Source of the DNA: CALMEC01 sp031376485
GTDB lineage: Bacteria > Actinomycetota > Thermoleophilia > Miltoncostaeales > Miltoncostaeaceae
Assembly (NCBI GenBank): GCA_031376485.1
Contig: JANMDV010000057.1
Location: forward strand, 1 to 64,000
Length of the DNA stretch: 64,000 nucleotides
Reading direction: 5' to 3'
The notes below the pieces were generated by a model. The model was not told the origin of the DNA and did no database searches. It was given only the letters and a program-made list of their open reading frames with translations. Below are positions 8,497-17,033 of this stretch, one piece after another. The stretch's first letter is position 1; every line of letters starts with the position of its first letter. A program made the position numbers and the translations under genes.

Positions 8497-9005
8497 CAGG
8501 GCTTGCAATCCGCCGGGCGACCACGGATGACGCGGCGGGTATCGGTGTCATCTACGACGAGGCGATCGGCGGCGGCGCGGCGACGTTCGCGACCGGACCG
8601 CACCCCCAAGACGAGCGCAGAGGATGGTTGGCGGGGCGCGCAGCGACGGCGCCGGTGTTCGTCGCCGACGACGCGGGCCACCTGGTCGCCTGGTCGGCGC
8701 TCGCGCCGTTCTCGCACAGGTCGTGGTACAGCGGGGTCGGGGAGTACACGGTGTACGTCGCCGGCGCGGCGCGCGGACGCGGCGTCGGACTGGCGATGCT
8801 CGAACACCTGATCATCGAGGCCCCGGCGTTCGGATACTGGAAGCTGGTCGGGCTGATCTTTCCCGAGAACGCAGCGGGCCTGGCGCTGGCGCGGGCCGGG
8901 GGGTTCAGGGTCGTCGGCACCCTGCAGTCCCATGGCCGCCTCAACGACCAGTGGCGGGACATCACCCTGCTCGAACGGCACCTCGAGGTCGACCTCCAGC
9001 GGTGA
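8487..9005 (+). CDS. GNAT N-acetyltransferase (Pat/YncA-like)
   Basis: A 172-residue GNAT-fold protein. The acetyl-CoA binding motif is RGRGVG (about residue 92) after the beta-strand YTVYVAG. The region GYWKLVGLIFPENAAGLAL is typical of the phosphinothricin/methionine-sulfone acetyltransferase subgroup. This subgroup acetylates small amines such as methionine sulfoximine analogues; the real substrate here is unknown. It overlaps htrA by 10 bp and the next gene by GTGA, so it is co-transcribed and probably translationally coupled, although no functional link to a protease is obvious. Confidence 0.88.
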   Translation: MPVAGLAIRRATTDDAAGIGVIYDEAIGGGAATFATGPHPQDERRGWLAGRAATAPVFVADDAGHLVAWSALAPFSHRSWYSGVGEYTVYVAGAARGRGVGLAMLEHLIIEAPAFGYWKLVGLIFPENAAGLALARAGGFRVVGTLQSHGRLNDQWRDITLLERHLEVDLQR

Positions 9006-10324
9006 ATCGCACGCACGCCGTCTGGGCTGGTGCCGTGGGCATCGCGATCGGCGCATTCTGGTTGGGCGGCCGCGAAACAGCCGGTCCCTCGTCGTGCCAG
9101 ACGCCCCAGGCGTCCCCTGCGACGGTGAGCGGAGACGACCGCCGGGACCCGGTGATCGCGTCCGATGGGGGCGGTGGGTTGGTGGCCATATGGGAGAGCC
9201 TGACCGGCGGGCCGGTCGAGGCATCGACGCGCGACGCGGACGGCACGTGGTCGTCTCCTGCGGCCCTGTCCGGCCCGTACGCCCGCGATCCCACCGTCGC
9301 GGTCGACCCCGACGGTCGAGCGATCGCCGCGTGGCAGCTGCCGCTTCGTGGCGATACGACCGCGGTGCAGGTCACCACGGCGCAGACAGGGGGACCATGG
9401 AGCACCCCGACCGACGTCTCGGTAGCGGGTACGCATGCCCGTGAGCCGCAGATTGCGGTGACCGGGGCCGGGGCCACGGTCCTCGTATGGCGTCGCGACA
9501 CGGGTGCGGGCGACACCGTGATCGAGGTGACCGAGCGCACAGCCGATAACGGGTGGACCAAGCCGCAGGCCCTGTCCGATCCAACGGTGCGGTCGAAGCG
9601 CCCGCGACTCGCGGTGGCCCCCAACGGCGCCGCCGCGTTGGTGTGGGAGCAGACCGTCAGCGGCCGCCTGACCGTCGTCGCGGCGATGCGGTCCTCAAGT
9701 GGCCGCTGGTCGCAACAGGTACCCCTCACCAACAGATTGGATGCCCACGAACCTGATGTCGCGATCGGACCCACCGGCGCCGCCACGGCGGCCTGGATCG
9801 AGGAGACCGAGGACGGTGCGGTGGCGATGGCGACATCACGGCCCGAAGCCGGTGTGTGGTCCGTGCCGACCGTCATCGGTCGCGGTTCGGGGGTGCCGTA
9901 CGAGACGCCCCGGCCAGGTCGGGCCGAGACGGGAGCGGATGTCGCGGCGCTTCCGGACGGACGGGCCATCGCGGTATGGACAATCGTCGACGACGAGGTC
10001 AACCAGGCCCAGAGCGCGACGATGCGCGCCGGTGGCGTGTGGGACGCGCCGACCGCGTTGTCAGACCCCGATTCCGCCGCGAGCGGAGTCCAGGTCGCGG
10101 TGCTTGCCGGAGGCGCCGCGGCTGCCGCCTGGGAGGAACTCGACGGAGGCTTGATCCGTGCCCGTGTGGCGCGCGTCGGGGCGAACGGTGCGCCCGGGGC
10201 GTGTGTCGATCTGTCTTCGGCTCGCGCCGAGACCGGGGCGGTGCGGTTGGTCGGTGGATCCGCGCCCAGCGCGGTCTTCGTGGACTTCAACCGCAGTCGC
10301 GTCCAGGTCGCGCCGATTCCATGA
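9002..10324 (+). CDS. Secreted repeat protein, probable beta-propeller
   Basis: A 440-residue protein with an N-terminal hydrophobic signal or anchor (AVWAGAVGIAIGAFWLGG). It has at least six degenerate repeats of about 50-55 residues, each containing an aVaV-W strand, an exposed G-W-x-x-P segment (GTWSSPAAL, GPWSTPTDV, NGWTKPQAL, GVWSVPTVI, GVWDAPTAL) and a G-x-A turn. This resembles a sialidase/BNR-like six-bladed propeller without the catalytic signature. The start is GTG 9002, sharing bases with the GNAT stop. The coding frame is open further upstream, but that part is antisense-like filler. Its role is unknown. The operon context suggests an envelope or extracellular function. Confidence 0.8.
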   Translation: MNRTHAVWAGAVGIAIGAFWLGGRETAGPSSCQTPQASPATVSGDDRRDPVIASDGGGGLVAIWESLTGGPVEASTRDADGTWSSPAALSGPYARDPTVAVDPDGRAIAAWQLPLRGDTTAVQVTTAQTGGPWSTPTDVSVAGTHAREPQIAVTGAGATVLVWRRDTGAGDTVIEVTERTADNGWTKPQALSDPTVRSKRPRLAVAPNGAAALVWEQTVSGRLTVVAAMRSSSGRWSQQVPLTNRLDAHEPDVAIGPTGAATAAWIEETEDGAVAMATSRPEAGVWSVPTVIGRGSGVPYETPRPGRAETGADVAALPDGRAIAVWTIVDDEVNQAQSATMRAGGVWDAPTALSDPDSAASGVQVAVLAGGAAAAAWEELDGGLIRARVARVGANGAPGACVDLSSARAETGAVRLVGGSAPSAVFVDFNRSRVQVAPIP

Positions 10325-11544
10325 AGCGCGCAGCGGCCCTGACAATCGCGGCGTGCGTCGTCGTGTGGATGGTTGCCCGGTGGGTGGTCTTCGACTTCTT
10401 CCAGCTCGGCGACACCCGGGTCTACGCACACGCGGCACGCATGATGGACGCGGGAGCCATCCCCTACCGCGATTTCGACGTCGAGTACCCGCCGCTCGCG
10501 ACGGGGCTCTTTTGGCTGGTGGGCCGGACGCCGGGCGGCGACTATCAACTGGCGTTCTCCATGGCCATGATGGCGTGCCTGGTGGCGACGGCGCTCGCAG
10601 CGCTCGCGATCGCCCGCCGCCTGGCTCTGGGGCGGGCCCGCATCACGGTCGCGGTGGGCGTCATCGCGCTGACACCGTTGCTCCTGGGAACGCTCGTCCA
10701 GACACGGTATGACCTGGTGCTCTCGGCGCTGCTCGGTTGGATGGTCGTCGCTGCGCTCCACGATCGCTTCGCGTGGGCGTGGACGCTGCTGGCGTTCGCG
10801 ACCGCGGTCAAGCTCGTTCCGGTGCTTTTGGTTCCCGCGCTTGTGTTGTGGCACGTGCGTCGTCGTCCGGGGCGGGGCGCGCCGGTCGGCGTGGCCTGGT
10901 TCGCGGCCTGCGTCGCAGCCACGTTCGCGCCGTTCTTCGCCGTCGCACCGACGGCGACGTGGCGCTTGTTCTCATACCACCTGGACCGGCCCGCCGAGGT
11001 CGAGTCCCTTGGATCATCGATCCTTCAGGTCACGGGGATGGACTCCCTGCGTGTGCAGAGCTATGGCAGTGACAACGTCACGGGCTCGCTGGCCGATGCG
11101 TTGGCGTCCCTGTCGACGCTGCTGCTCATCGCAGCCATCGTGACGATCGCGCTCTGGATGCGGCGGGCGGTGCGCCGTGGAACCGGCGATGCCGGCACCG
11201 TCCTCGTCGCAGCGATCGCGGCGACGCTCGTCGCGTCGGTGCTTTTGGGCAAGGTGATCTCGCCGCAGTACCTGGTCTGGCTCCTGCCGTTCGTCCTTTT
11301 GGGAGCCGGCCGCTGGGGCCGCACAGCGATCATCACGACCGCCATCGCGATGGTGGTGACCCAGCTCGTGTTCCCGCTGCTCTTCTCGTCGCTCACCGAA
11401 CGTGGAGCGATACTCCCGGTGTGGCTCCTGTTCGCCCGAAACATGCTGCTCGTGGTACTGCTGATCGCGGTGTGGCCGCGTTGCGACAAGACGTCGATCC
11501 GTGCGGAGGCGCCGTCAAGAGAACCGCTGCCAACGAGCGGGTAG
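10321..11544 (+). CDS. GT87/DUF2029-like membrane glycosyltransferase
   Basis: A 407-residue polytopic protein with about ten TM helices. The first extracytoplasmic loop carries GDTRVYAHAARMM and YRDFDVEYPPLATGL. That Asp plus EYPP pattern is typical of polyprenyl-phosphate-mannose dependent GT87 (DUF2029) mannosyltransferases. Family members add mannose to lipoglycans on the outer face of the membrane. ATG 10321 overlaps the preceding stop by ATGA, making it the last gene of the HtrA-GNAT-propeller operon. The sugar donor and acceptor are unproven here. Confidence 0.82.
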   Translation: MKRAAALTIAACVVVWMVARWVVFDFFQLGDTRVYAHAARMMDAGAIPYRDFDVEYPPLATGLFWLVGRTPGGDYQLAFSMAMMACLVATALAALAIARRLALGRARITVAVGVIALTPLLLGTLVQTRYDLVLSALLGWMVVAALHDRFAWAWTLLAFATAVKLVPVLLVPALVLWHVRRRPGRGAPVGVAWFAACVAATFAPFFAVAPTATWRLFSYHLDRPAEVESLGSSILQVTGMDSLRVQSYGSDNVTGSLADALASLSTLLLIAAIVTIALWMRRAVRRGTGDAGTVLVAAIAATLVASVLLGKVISPQYLVWLLPFVLLGAGRWGRTAIITTAIAMVVTQLVFPLLFSSLTERGAILPVWLLFARNMLLVVLLIAVWPRCDKTSIRAEAPSREPLPTSG

Positions 11545-11931
11545 CCCTGCGCGCCATATGGACGGAAGGTCGCGACGCGCGCCCCCGTGATCCCGTCTCG
11601 GCAATGATTCTTGGCACATTCTGTGTGAAAGGAAACGATCCAAGGAGTCCCTGCTCGACGTCATCTCCACCCGGAGTGATGGCCGGGCCCGCGGTGATCG
11701 GTACCGGCTCGGGGTTCGCTCGCCAACGTCCGACACCCGGCAACTGACGAGTCTGCGAACCCTCGGACCCGAGCTCATTCCGCCCTCGGCCGCCGGCCGA
11801 CCTCGCGAACCCCGAACCCGAACCCCGGCGTTCATTCCACCACCCGCCGGAACCACGGCCCCGAAAATAGCCATTCGGCCGGCAACGGGACGGCCAATCG
11901 TGTCGTTCCCCGTGCGTCTGGCGACACACAT
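11545..11931. other. Non-coding gap before the dehydrogenase operon
   Basis: No convincing gene is present. Short frames lack homology, ribosome-binding sites and codon bias. I see nothing else until the promoter-like block at 11932. Confidence 0.5.
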
Positions 11932-11959
11932 TTGACACAGCTCGGTCGAGAGCTGTAAC
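11932..11959 (+). promoter_or_regulatory. Promoter with palindromic operator upstream of the E1/E2 operon
   Basis: A perfect -35 TTGACA (11932-11937), a 16 bp spacer and a -10-like TGTAAC (11954-11959). The spacer region is occupied by an exact inverted repeat, ACAGCTC (11937-11943), six bases, GAGCTGT (11950-11956). A repressor bound there would block RNA polymerase. The expected start is near 11966, about 270 nt upstream of the E1 alpha start. The cognate regulator is not identifiable. Confidence 0.55.
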
Positions 11960-11965
11960 ACGTTC

Positions 11966-12238
11966 GTGGAGCATCATCCAGGGCTCCCTCGTGACGACCC
12001 ATTTCATCGAGCCCTCGAACGTCTGCCGGCGGACTGCCCGACTGAGGAGTACGTGAGCCTCCTGAGTCACATATTCACCCGCCGCGAGCGGGCGGCCACG
12101 CCTGGCATTCCTGACACTGAGCACCCACCCATGACGTGTGGGCCGGAACCTTGTGTGGGTGCATGCGATGGCGGTGGCTCCGTCGCGCAACGAGCGGGTC
12201 TGCCAAGATGCAGCGGTCGCCCCGGGAAGGAACGATGA
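11966..12238 (+). CDS. Possible leaderless upstream reading frame (doubtful)
   Basis: A 90-codon frame begins with GTG at the predicted transcription start, 6 nt after the -10 box. Its stop TGA (12236-12238) overlaps the E1 alpha ATG (12235) in the usual ATGA coupling. The N-terminal half could be a small helical protein, but the C-terminal half is Pro/Gly/Cys-rich and looks like translated non-coding DNA. No family is recognised. It could be a regulatory leader frame or chance. Confidence 0.2.
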   Translation: MEHHPGLPRDDPFHRALERLPADCPTEEYVSLLSHIFTRRERAATPGIPDTEHPPMTCGPEPCVGACDGGGSVAQRAGLPRCSGRPGKER

Positions 12239-13278
12239 TGGCAAAGAGCACGGCACCCACCGCACAGAGTGGCCCTGCGGCCCGCCCCGAAGCGGAGCTG
12301 ATGCGCGACATGTTCGGGCGCATGTGCTTGATACGGCGGTTCGAGGAACGCGCTGCCGAGGAGTACATGAAGGGCAACATCGGGGGGTTCCTGCACCTGG
12401 CGATCGGGGAGGAAGCGGCGGTCGTCGGCACGATCACGGCACTCCGGCCGACCGATCCCATCACGTCAACGTACCGCGAACACGGCCAAGCGCTCGCGCG
12501 CGGCAGCGACCCGAAAGCGGTCATGGCGGAGCTGTTCGGCCGATCGACCGGGATCTGCGGCGGGCTCGGCGGCTCGATGCACCTGATGGACGTCGACAAG
12601 CGGTTCTACGGCGGCTACGGCATCGTCGGCGGCTCGATTCCGCTGGCGGTGGGCCTGGCATGGGCGATCCAATACCGCGACGAGGATGGCGTCGCGCTCG
12701 CGATGTTCGGCGACGGGGCATCCAATCAGGGCGTGCTCGCGGAGGTCATGAACATGGCCGAGCTGTGGAACCTGCCGGTCGTGTTCTTCGTCTTGAACAA
12801 CCACTACGGCATGGGCACGGCCGTGGAGCGCGCCAGCGCCGAGCCGGATCTGTTCAGGCGGGCCGAAGCGTTCGGCATGCCCGCGCGGCAGGTGGACGGC
12901 ATGGACGTCCTTGCCGTCCATGAGGCTGTACGCGAAGGCGCCCGTCTTGCCCGCGACGGTAAGCCGTCGATGATCGAAGCCAAGGCGTACCGCTACCGCG
13001 GACACTCCATGAGCGACCCGGACACAACCCGCGCCGCCGAGGAGAAGGAGCGCTGGCAGGCCCGCGACCCGCTGATCACGTTCGAGCGGATCCTGCTGGG
13101 CGAAGGAGTGATGACCCGCGAGGAGACCGACGCCGTCCGCGACCAGGCCGGCGCCGCGGTCGAGGAAGCCGTCGCGTTCGCCGATCAGAGCCCGACGGTG
13201 CCCGAGGCCGAGTTGGCCCGCCACGTCTACGCAGATCCGTGGAACGACGACGCGCGCGGCAGCGTGCTGACTCGATGA
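12235..13278 (+). CDS. pdhA: 2-oxoacid (pyruvate/acetoin) dehydrogenase E1 alpha subunit
   Basis: A 347-residue E1 alpha subunit. The thiamine diphosphate motif runs from GDGASNQG (159-166) to LNN (187-189), and the phosphorylation-loop-like RYRGHSMSDP is conserved. With the E1 beta and E2 genes that follow it decarboxylates a 2-oxoacid, most likely pyruvate, and transfers the acyl group to lipoyl-E2. The start is ATG 12235 (an ATG also follows at 12238) with GGAAGGA upstream. The alpha/beta split and the lipoyl E2 exclude the homodimeric AceE type. Acetoin dehydrogenase is the main alternative. Confidence 0.92.
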   Translation: MMAKSTAPTAQSGPAARPEAELMRDMFGRMCLIRRFEERAAEEYMKGNIGGFLHLAIGEEAAVVGTITALRPTDPITSTYREHGQALARGSDPKAVMAELFGRSTGICGGLGGSMHLMDVDKRFYGGYGIVGGSIPLAVGLAWAIQYRDEDGVALAMFGDGASNQGVLAEVMNMAELWNLPVVFFVLNNHYGMGTAVERASAEPDLFRRAEAFGMPARQVDGMDVLAVHEAVREGARLARDGKPSMIEAKAYRYRGHSMSDPDTTRAAEEKERWQARDPLITFERILLGEGVMTREETDAVRDQAGAAVEEAVAFADQSPTVPEAELARHVYADPWNDDARGSVLTR

Positions 13279-14279
13279 GCACGACCGCGCCGACCGCCCC
13301 CAAGGACGTGTCCTACCGCGAGGCGCTGACTCAGGCGATGCGTGAAGAGCTTCAGCGTGACGAGAACGTGTTCGTCATCGGAGAGGACGTTGGCCAGTTC
13401 GAAGGAGCCTTCAAGGTCACCCGCGGCCTTCTGGCGGAGTTCGGTCCCCGCCGAATCGTCGACACGCCGATCAGCGAGGCGGGCTTTACCGGGCTCGGCA
13501 TCGGCGCCGCCATGGCGGGCCTGCGCCCGATCATCGAGATGATGACGGTCAACTTCTCGATCCTCGCCCTGGACCAGATCGTCAACAACGCGTCCAAGGT
13601 TCGCTACATGTTCGGTGGGCAGGTCGCATGCCCGCTGGTGATCAGGATGCCGGGCGGTGCAGGGCATCAATTGGCTGCACAGCACAGCCACTCACTGGAC
13701 GCCTGGTACACCCATGTACCGGGCCTCAAGGTGGCGTGCCCATCCACGCCCTATGACGCGAAGGGGCTTCTGAAGACCGCGATCCGCGACGACGACCCCG
13801 TGATCTTCTTGGAGAGTGAGGGCCTTTACGCCAAGAAGGGCCCCGTCGGCGGCCCAGACGACCTCGTCCCGTTCGGACGCGCTGCGATCCGCCGCAGCGG
13901 CAAGCACTGCACGATCGTCGCGCACTCACGGATGGTCTGGGTGGCGCTGGCCGCGGCTGAGGAACTGGCGAGGGACGGGATCGAGTGTGACGTCATCGAC
14001 CCGCGCACCTTCCGTCCCCTGGACATCGAAACGCTTGCCACCAGCGTCCGGTCGACCGCCAGGTGTGTCATCGTCGACGAGGGGTGGCCGGAATGTGGCA
14101 TCGCCGCGAACCTCTCGGCACACCTCTACGAAGCGTGTTTCGACTTTCTCGACGCGCCGATCCGCCGGATCAACTGCGCCGACGTCCCGATGCCCTATGC
14201 CAAGAACCTGGAGCAGGCCGCACTGCCCCAACCGGCCGATGTCACCGCCGCCGTCCGGGAACTCGTCGGAGGACGTTGA
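13275..14279 (+). CDS. pdhB: 2-oxoacid dehydrogenase E1 beta subunit
   Basis: A 334-residue transketolase-like E1 beta. Hallmarks are VFVIGEDVGQFEGAF, the strand DTPISEAGFTGLGIGAAMAG and RMPGGAGHQLAAQHSHSLD, which forms the active-site channel, plus the C-terminal transketolase domain. ATG 13275 shares bases with the E1 alpha stop (ATGA), which ensures equal synthesis of the alpha2beta2 subunits. An upstream in-frame extension to 13239 is antisense-like and is rejected. Confidence 0.93.
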   Translation: MSTTAPTAPKDVSYREALTQAMREELQRDENVFVIGEDVGQFEGAFKVTRGLLAEFGPRRIVDTPISEAGFTGLGIGAAMAGLRPIIEMMTVNFSILALDQIVNNASKVRYMFGGQVACPLVIRMPGGAGHQLAAQHSHSLDAWYTHVPGLKVACPSTPYDAKGLLKTAIRDDDPVIFLESEGLYAKKGPVGGPDDLVPFGRAAIRRSGKHCTIVAHSRMVWVALAAAEELARDGIECDVIDPRTFRPLDIETLATSVRSTARCVIVDEGWPECGIAANLSAHLYEACFDFLDAPIRRINCADVPMPYAKNLEQAALPQPADVTAAVRELVGGR

Positions 14280-15670
14280 TGGATTTTCTGATGCCAAAAC
14301 TTTCGGACACAATGGAGGAGGGGACCGTCCTGCAGTGGCTCAAGCAGGACGGTGACGAGGTCGCCAAAGGCGAGCCGCTCGTCGAGATCGAAACCGACAA
14401 GGCGAACATGATGGTGGAGGCGCCCGATTCGGGTCAGCTCCAGATCGTCGCCCAGATCGGTGACAGCCTTCCCATCGGGGCGACCATCGCGACGATCGGC
14501 GGTGGTGCGGCGGCGGCCGCGGCGCAGCCCACACCAGACTCCCCGCGTGCCGACGCGCACGCCGATGATGCGGCGGCGGACGAGGAAACGGAGGACGCCG
14601 CTTCGGACGATGAGGCGACCGGTATTCCAACCGCCGACGACGGCACCGGGTCGTCCATCGGGCTGGAGGTCCGTCACCCCGAGGCGTATCCGGGTGCCGC
14701 TGACGATGATGATCCACAGCCCGCCACGGCCGTGCCGCCAGCTGTCGCCTCGCAGCAGACGCCATCGCCCGCCGCCGGCGACCAGGTGCGTGCCTCGCCG
14801 CTGGCGCGGCGGTTGGCCGAGGAGCTTGGCGTGGATCTGTCGACAGTCCAGGGCACAGGTCCGGCGGGACGGGTCGTCCGCGAAGACGTCGAAGCCGCGG
14901 CGGCCGCGGCGGTGTCGAGACCCACCCCCGCGCAACCCGCAGCCGCACCACAGGCGCCGGCACCGACCAGGCCACCCACGGCCACTCCCGGCGAGCGGGT
15001 CGCACTGACCCGCTTGCAGCGCACCGTCGCCAAGCGGATGGCAGAGTCCAAGCCCGGAGCGCCACATTTCTATCTGCAACGCGACATCGATGTGACCGCG
15101 CTCATCGCGCTTCGCAAGGAACTCGTCGCCGGGTCGCCCGAGGGGCAGGGCCCGTCCGTCAACGATCTCATCATCCGCGCAGTGGCGCTGGCGACCGCTG
15201 AACGACCGGATGCCGTCAGCCAGTTCGCCGGGGACGCACTCATCGCTCCCACAGGCGCCCACATCGGCATCGCGGTGGCCGTGCCGGGAGGCCTCCTGGT
15301 TCCGGTCGTGCGGTCCGCCGACACCAAGCGCATCGGTGAACTCGCGGCCGAGGTCAGAGGGCTCGTCGGCCGCTGCCGGGACGGGACGATCACACCACCC
15401 GAGCTCGAAGGCTCCGTGATCACGATCAGCAACCTCGGGATGTTCGGAGTCGACCGCTTTCTGGCCGTCATCAACCCGCCAGAGGCCGCGATCGTGGCAG
15501 TGGGCCGCGCCAAGGCCACCCCCGTCGTCATCGACGGCGACGTGGTGGTGCGCGACGTGTTGACGCTGACCCTCTCCGTCGACCACCGCGCCGTCTACGG
15601 GGCCGAGGCGGCAACATTCCTGGCACGCATCGCCGAACTCATGGAGCGACCGGGGGCCCTTGTATTGTGA
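14279..15670 (+). CDS. pdhC: Dihydrolipoyl acyltransferase E2 of the 2-oxoacid dehydrogenase
   Basis: A 463-residue E2. One lipoyl domain (1-80) has lipoylation Lys41 in EIETDKANM. An acidic/Ala-Pro linker follows, then the peripheral subunit-binding domain (VRASPLARRLAEELGVDL, about 170-205), a second Ala-Pro linker, and the catalytic chloramphenicol-acetyltransferase-like domain ending with SVDHRAVYGAEAATF. The active-site His is present. The usual Asp of HRxxDG is Tyr, as is common in cyanobacterial/plastid-type E2. The start overlaps the E1 beta stop (TGATG). No E3 gene is in the window. LipB, encoded 1.4 kb downstream, would supply octanoyl groups for its lipoylation. Confidence 0.93.
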   Translation: MDFLMPKLSDTMEEGTVLQWLKQDGDEVAKGEPLVEIETDKANMMVEAPDSGQLQIVAQIGDSLPIGATIATIGGGAAAAAAQPTPDSPRADAHADDAAADEETEDAASDDEATGIPTADDGTGSSIGLEVRHPEAYPGAADDDDPQPATAVPPAVASQQTPSPAAGDQVRASPLARRLAEELGVDLSTVQGTGPAGRVVREDVEAAAAAAVSRPTPAQPAAAPQAPAPTRPPTATPGERVALTRLQRTVAKRMAESKPGAPHFYLQRDIDVTALIALRKELVAGSPEGQGPSVNDLIIRAVALATAERPDAVSQFAGDALIAPTGAHIGIAVAVPGGLLVPVVRSADTKRIGELAAEVRGLVGRCRDGTITPPELEGSVITISNLGMFGVDRFLAVINPPEAAIVAVGRAKATPVVIDGDVVVRDVLTLTLSVDHRAVYGAEAATFLARIAELMERPGALVL

Positions 15671-15764
15671 TTCGGGGCCCTGCAGAAGGGACTGCTGGAC
15701 CGGATGGCGAGCGAACACCGTGCCAAACGGTCCGGTCGTTTCTGCTCGGGTCCTTTCGGCCGGC
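15671..15764 (+). repeat. Dispersed hairpin repeat, decayed short copy
   Basis: Directly after the E2 stop codon. It retains the left end (CTGGACCGGATGGCGAGCGA) and a right end (CAAACGGTCCGGTCGTTTCT), but the central hairpin is missing. This matches the internally deleted form also seen at 18.8 kb. The ends still pair as an imperfect inverted repeat. Confidence 0.6.
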
Positions 15765-15893
15765 GTGGTGACCACCCGATCGGCGTGTGAGAACTAGCCG
15801 TTCGACCAGTTTCGCCCGACACGGATCTGGGTACCATGCTTTTTAGAGGTTTCGTCCCGGTGAATCGCCACGCATGGCGCAGGAGGCAACGAC

Positions 15894-16688
15894 ATGGAAC
15901 AGTCCCCGCAGAGGCCCGTAGGACACGTCGTGGACGACGGGATGCTCGAGTGCGGTTATGGATCCACGCGCAGGGCGGACCCGCGCATCCTGCAACGGAT
16001 CGCGAAAGCCGTCGGCGGCGCTCCGTCTGTCGTGAACATCGGTGCCGGAACCGGCGCCTACGAGCCACCCAACCGACGCGTGGTCGCGATCGAGCCGAGC
16101 GACCTGGTGATCGCACAGCGCCGCACCGGTGCGGCGCCCGTCGTCAAGGCCGCCGCCGAAGCACTGCCGTTCAAAGACGGCGGGTACTCGGCAGCGATGG
16201 CGGTCCTGACGATCCACCATTGGGACGACCCACTCGCAGGACTGCGCGAGATGCGTCGTGTCGCGCGGCGCCGCGCGGTCGTAATGACGCTCGACCCCAC
16301 CACGATCGACGACTTCTGGCTGTACGAATACTTTCCTGACATCGCGCGAGCCGACGCCCGCCGGTTCCCAACTCTCGACGAGATCACCAGCACGCTTGGT
16401 GGAGACGTTCGGGTCGAGGTCGTCCCGATCCCCCACGACTGTCGCGACGGGTTCCTCGGCGCGTACTGGCGACGGCCGTCGATGTACCTGGCGCGCCATG
16501 TTCGGCGCAGCATCTCCACGCTCGCGGAGGTCGGCGACGACGAGCTTCTGGATGGGCTCGCCATGCTGTCCGAGGATCTGCGTTCAGGTGCATGGGATCG
16601 CGCGAACGCCTGGCTCATCGACCGCGACGAACTCGACCTGGGCTACCGCCTGGTCGTCGCGGAGTACGGAGACCCGCCGACGGCTTAG
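15894..16688 (+). CDS. SAM-dependent methyltransferase (class I)
   Basis: A 264-residue Rossmann-fold methyltransferase. Motif I is VVNIGAGTGAYEP (about 44-56), motif II acidic residue in VVAIEPSD, and post-II/III AAAEALPFKDGGYSAAMAVLTIHHWDD. This is like UbiE/Methyltransf_11 enzymes acting on small molecules. It has a strong ribosome-binding site, AGGAGG at 15881-15886, and a -10-like TACCAT at 15832-15837. The stop TAG at 16686-16688 abuts a dispersed repeat. The substrate is unknown, and its place between the E2 and lipB genes does not explain it. Confidence 0.88.
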   Translation: MEQSPQRPVGHVVDDGMLECGYGSTRRADPRILQRIAKAVGGAPSVVNIGAGTGAYEPPNRRVVAIEPSDLVIAQRRTGAAPVVKAAAEALPFKDGGYSAAMAVLTIHHWDDPLAGLREMRRVARRRAVVMTLDPTTIDDFWLYEYFPDIARADARRFPTLDEITSTLGGDVRVEVVPIPHDCRDGFLGAYWRRPSMYLARHVRRSISTLAEVGDDELLDGLAMLSEDLRSGAWDRANAWLIDRDELDLGYRLVVAEYGDPPTA

Positions 16689-16852
16689 TGCTCGCTTTCG
16701 TAAGTACGGCGACGTATCCCGCGCGAAAACCGAGTCAGGCAAGGACGCAGTGTCTTGCCGCTATCGGTACCCATAACGGTGAGACCGAGGACACCGCCTG
16801 GCGACGGTTTGCAGCCGGGAGACGTGGGCGTACTTGCGCGAGCGAGCACTTC
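16685..16852 (+). repeat. Dispersed hairpin repeat, copy B1 (divergent)
   Basis: The most divergent complete copy. Its ends form an imperfect inverted repeat of about 22 bp: TTAGTGCTCGCTTTCGTAAG at 16685 against the reverse complement of the segment ending at 16852. The conserved blocks GCGAAAACCGAG and GCGACGGTTTGCAGCC are present, with a different centre. It begins at the methyltransferase stop codon and is followed immediately by copy B2. Confidence 0.7.
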
Positions 16853-17013
16853 GGGCCCGTGTCATGAAAACTCCCTTGCCGGACGGCGAGCGAAAACCGA
16901 GCAATACGGTGCTGGCGAGCCTCGCCGCTACTGGTGGTAACGGCGATCTCGCCAGTGCCGGAGTGCGACGGTTTGCAGCCGCCGAACGGCGAGGTAGTCA
17001 TGACACGGGCCCC
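16853..17013 (+). repeat. Dispersed hairpin repeat, copy B2 (intact)
   Basis: The best preserved copy, 160 bp. It is bounded by a perfect 15-bp inverted repeat, GGGCCCGTGTCATGA (16853-16867) and its complement (16998-17012). Inside are GGCGAGCGAAAACCGAG, the central hairpin with arms of about 20 nt around a TGGTG loop, and CGACGGTTTGCAGCCGCC. The outer 13-bp stem is complete if two G-T pairs are allowed. The right terminal repeat carries ATGACA, positioned as the -35 box of lipB. Confidence 0.9.
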
Positions 17014-17027
17014 TAACCGATTACCAT
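17000..17027 (+). promoter_or_regulatory. lipB promoter, -35 inside a repeat end
   Basis: ATGACA (17000-17005, five of six matches to TTGACA) is followed by a 16 bp spacer and -10 TACCAT (17022-17027). GTG 17034 follows 6 nt later, so the lipB mRNA should be leaderless. The -35 hexamer lies in the right terminal inverted repeat of copy B2. Confidence 0.55.
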
Positions 17028-17033
17028 CGGCGT

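Noticed and set aside
8962..10854. 630-codon minus-strand frame opposite the propeller and GT87 genes
   Set aside because: Low-complexity Arg/Pro/Thr translation. The plus-strand genes have signal peptide, TM helices and repeats, and overlapping starts and stops.
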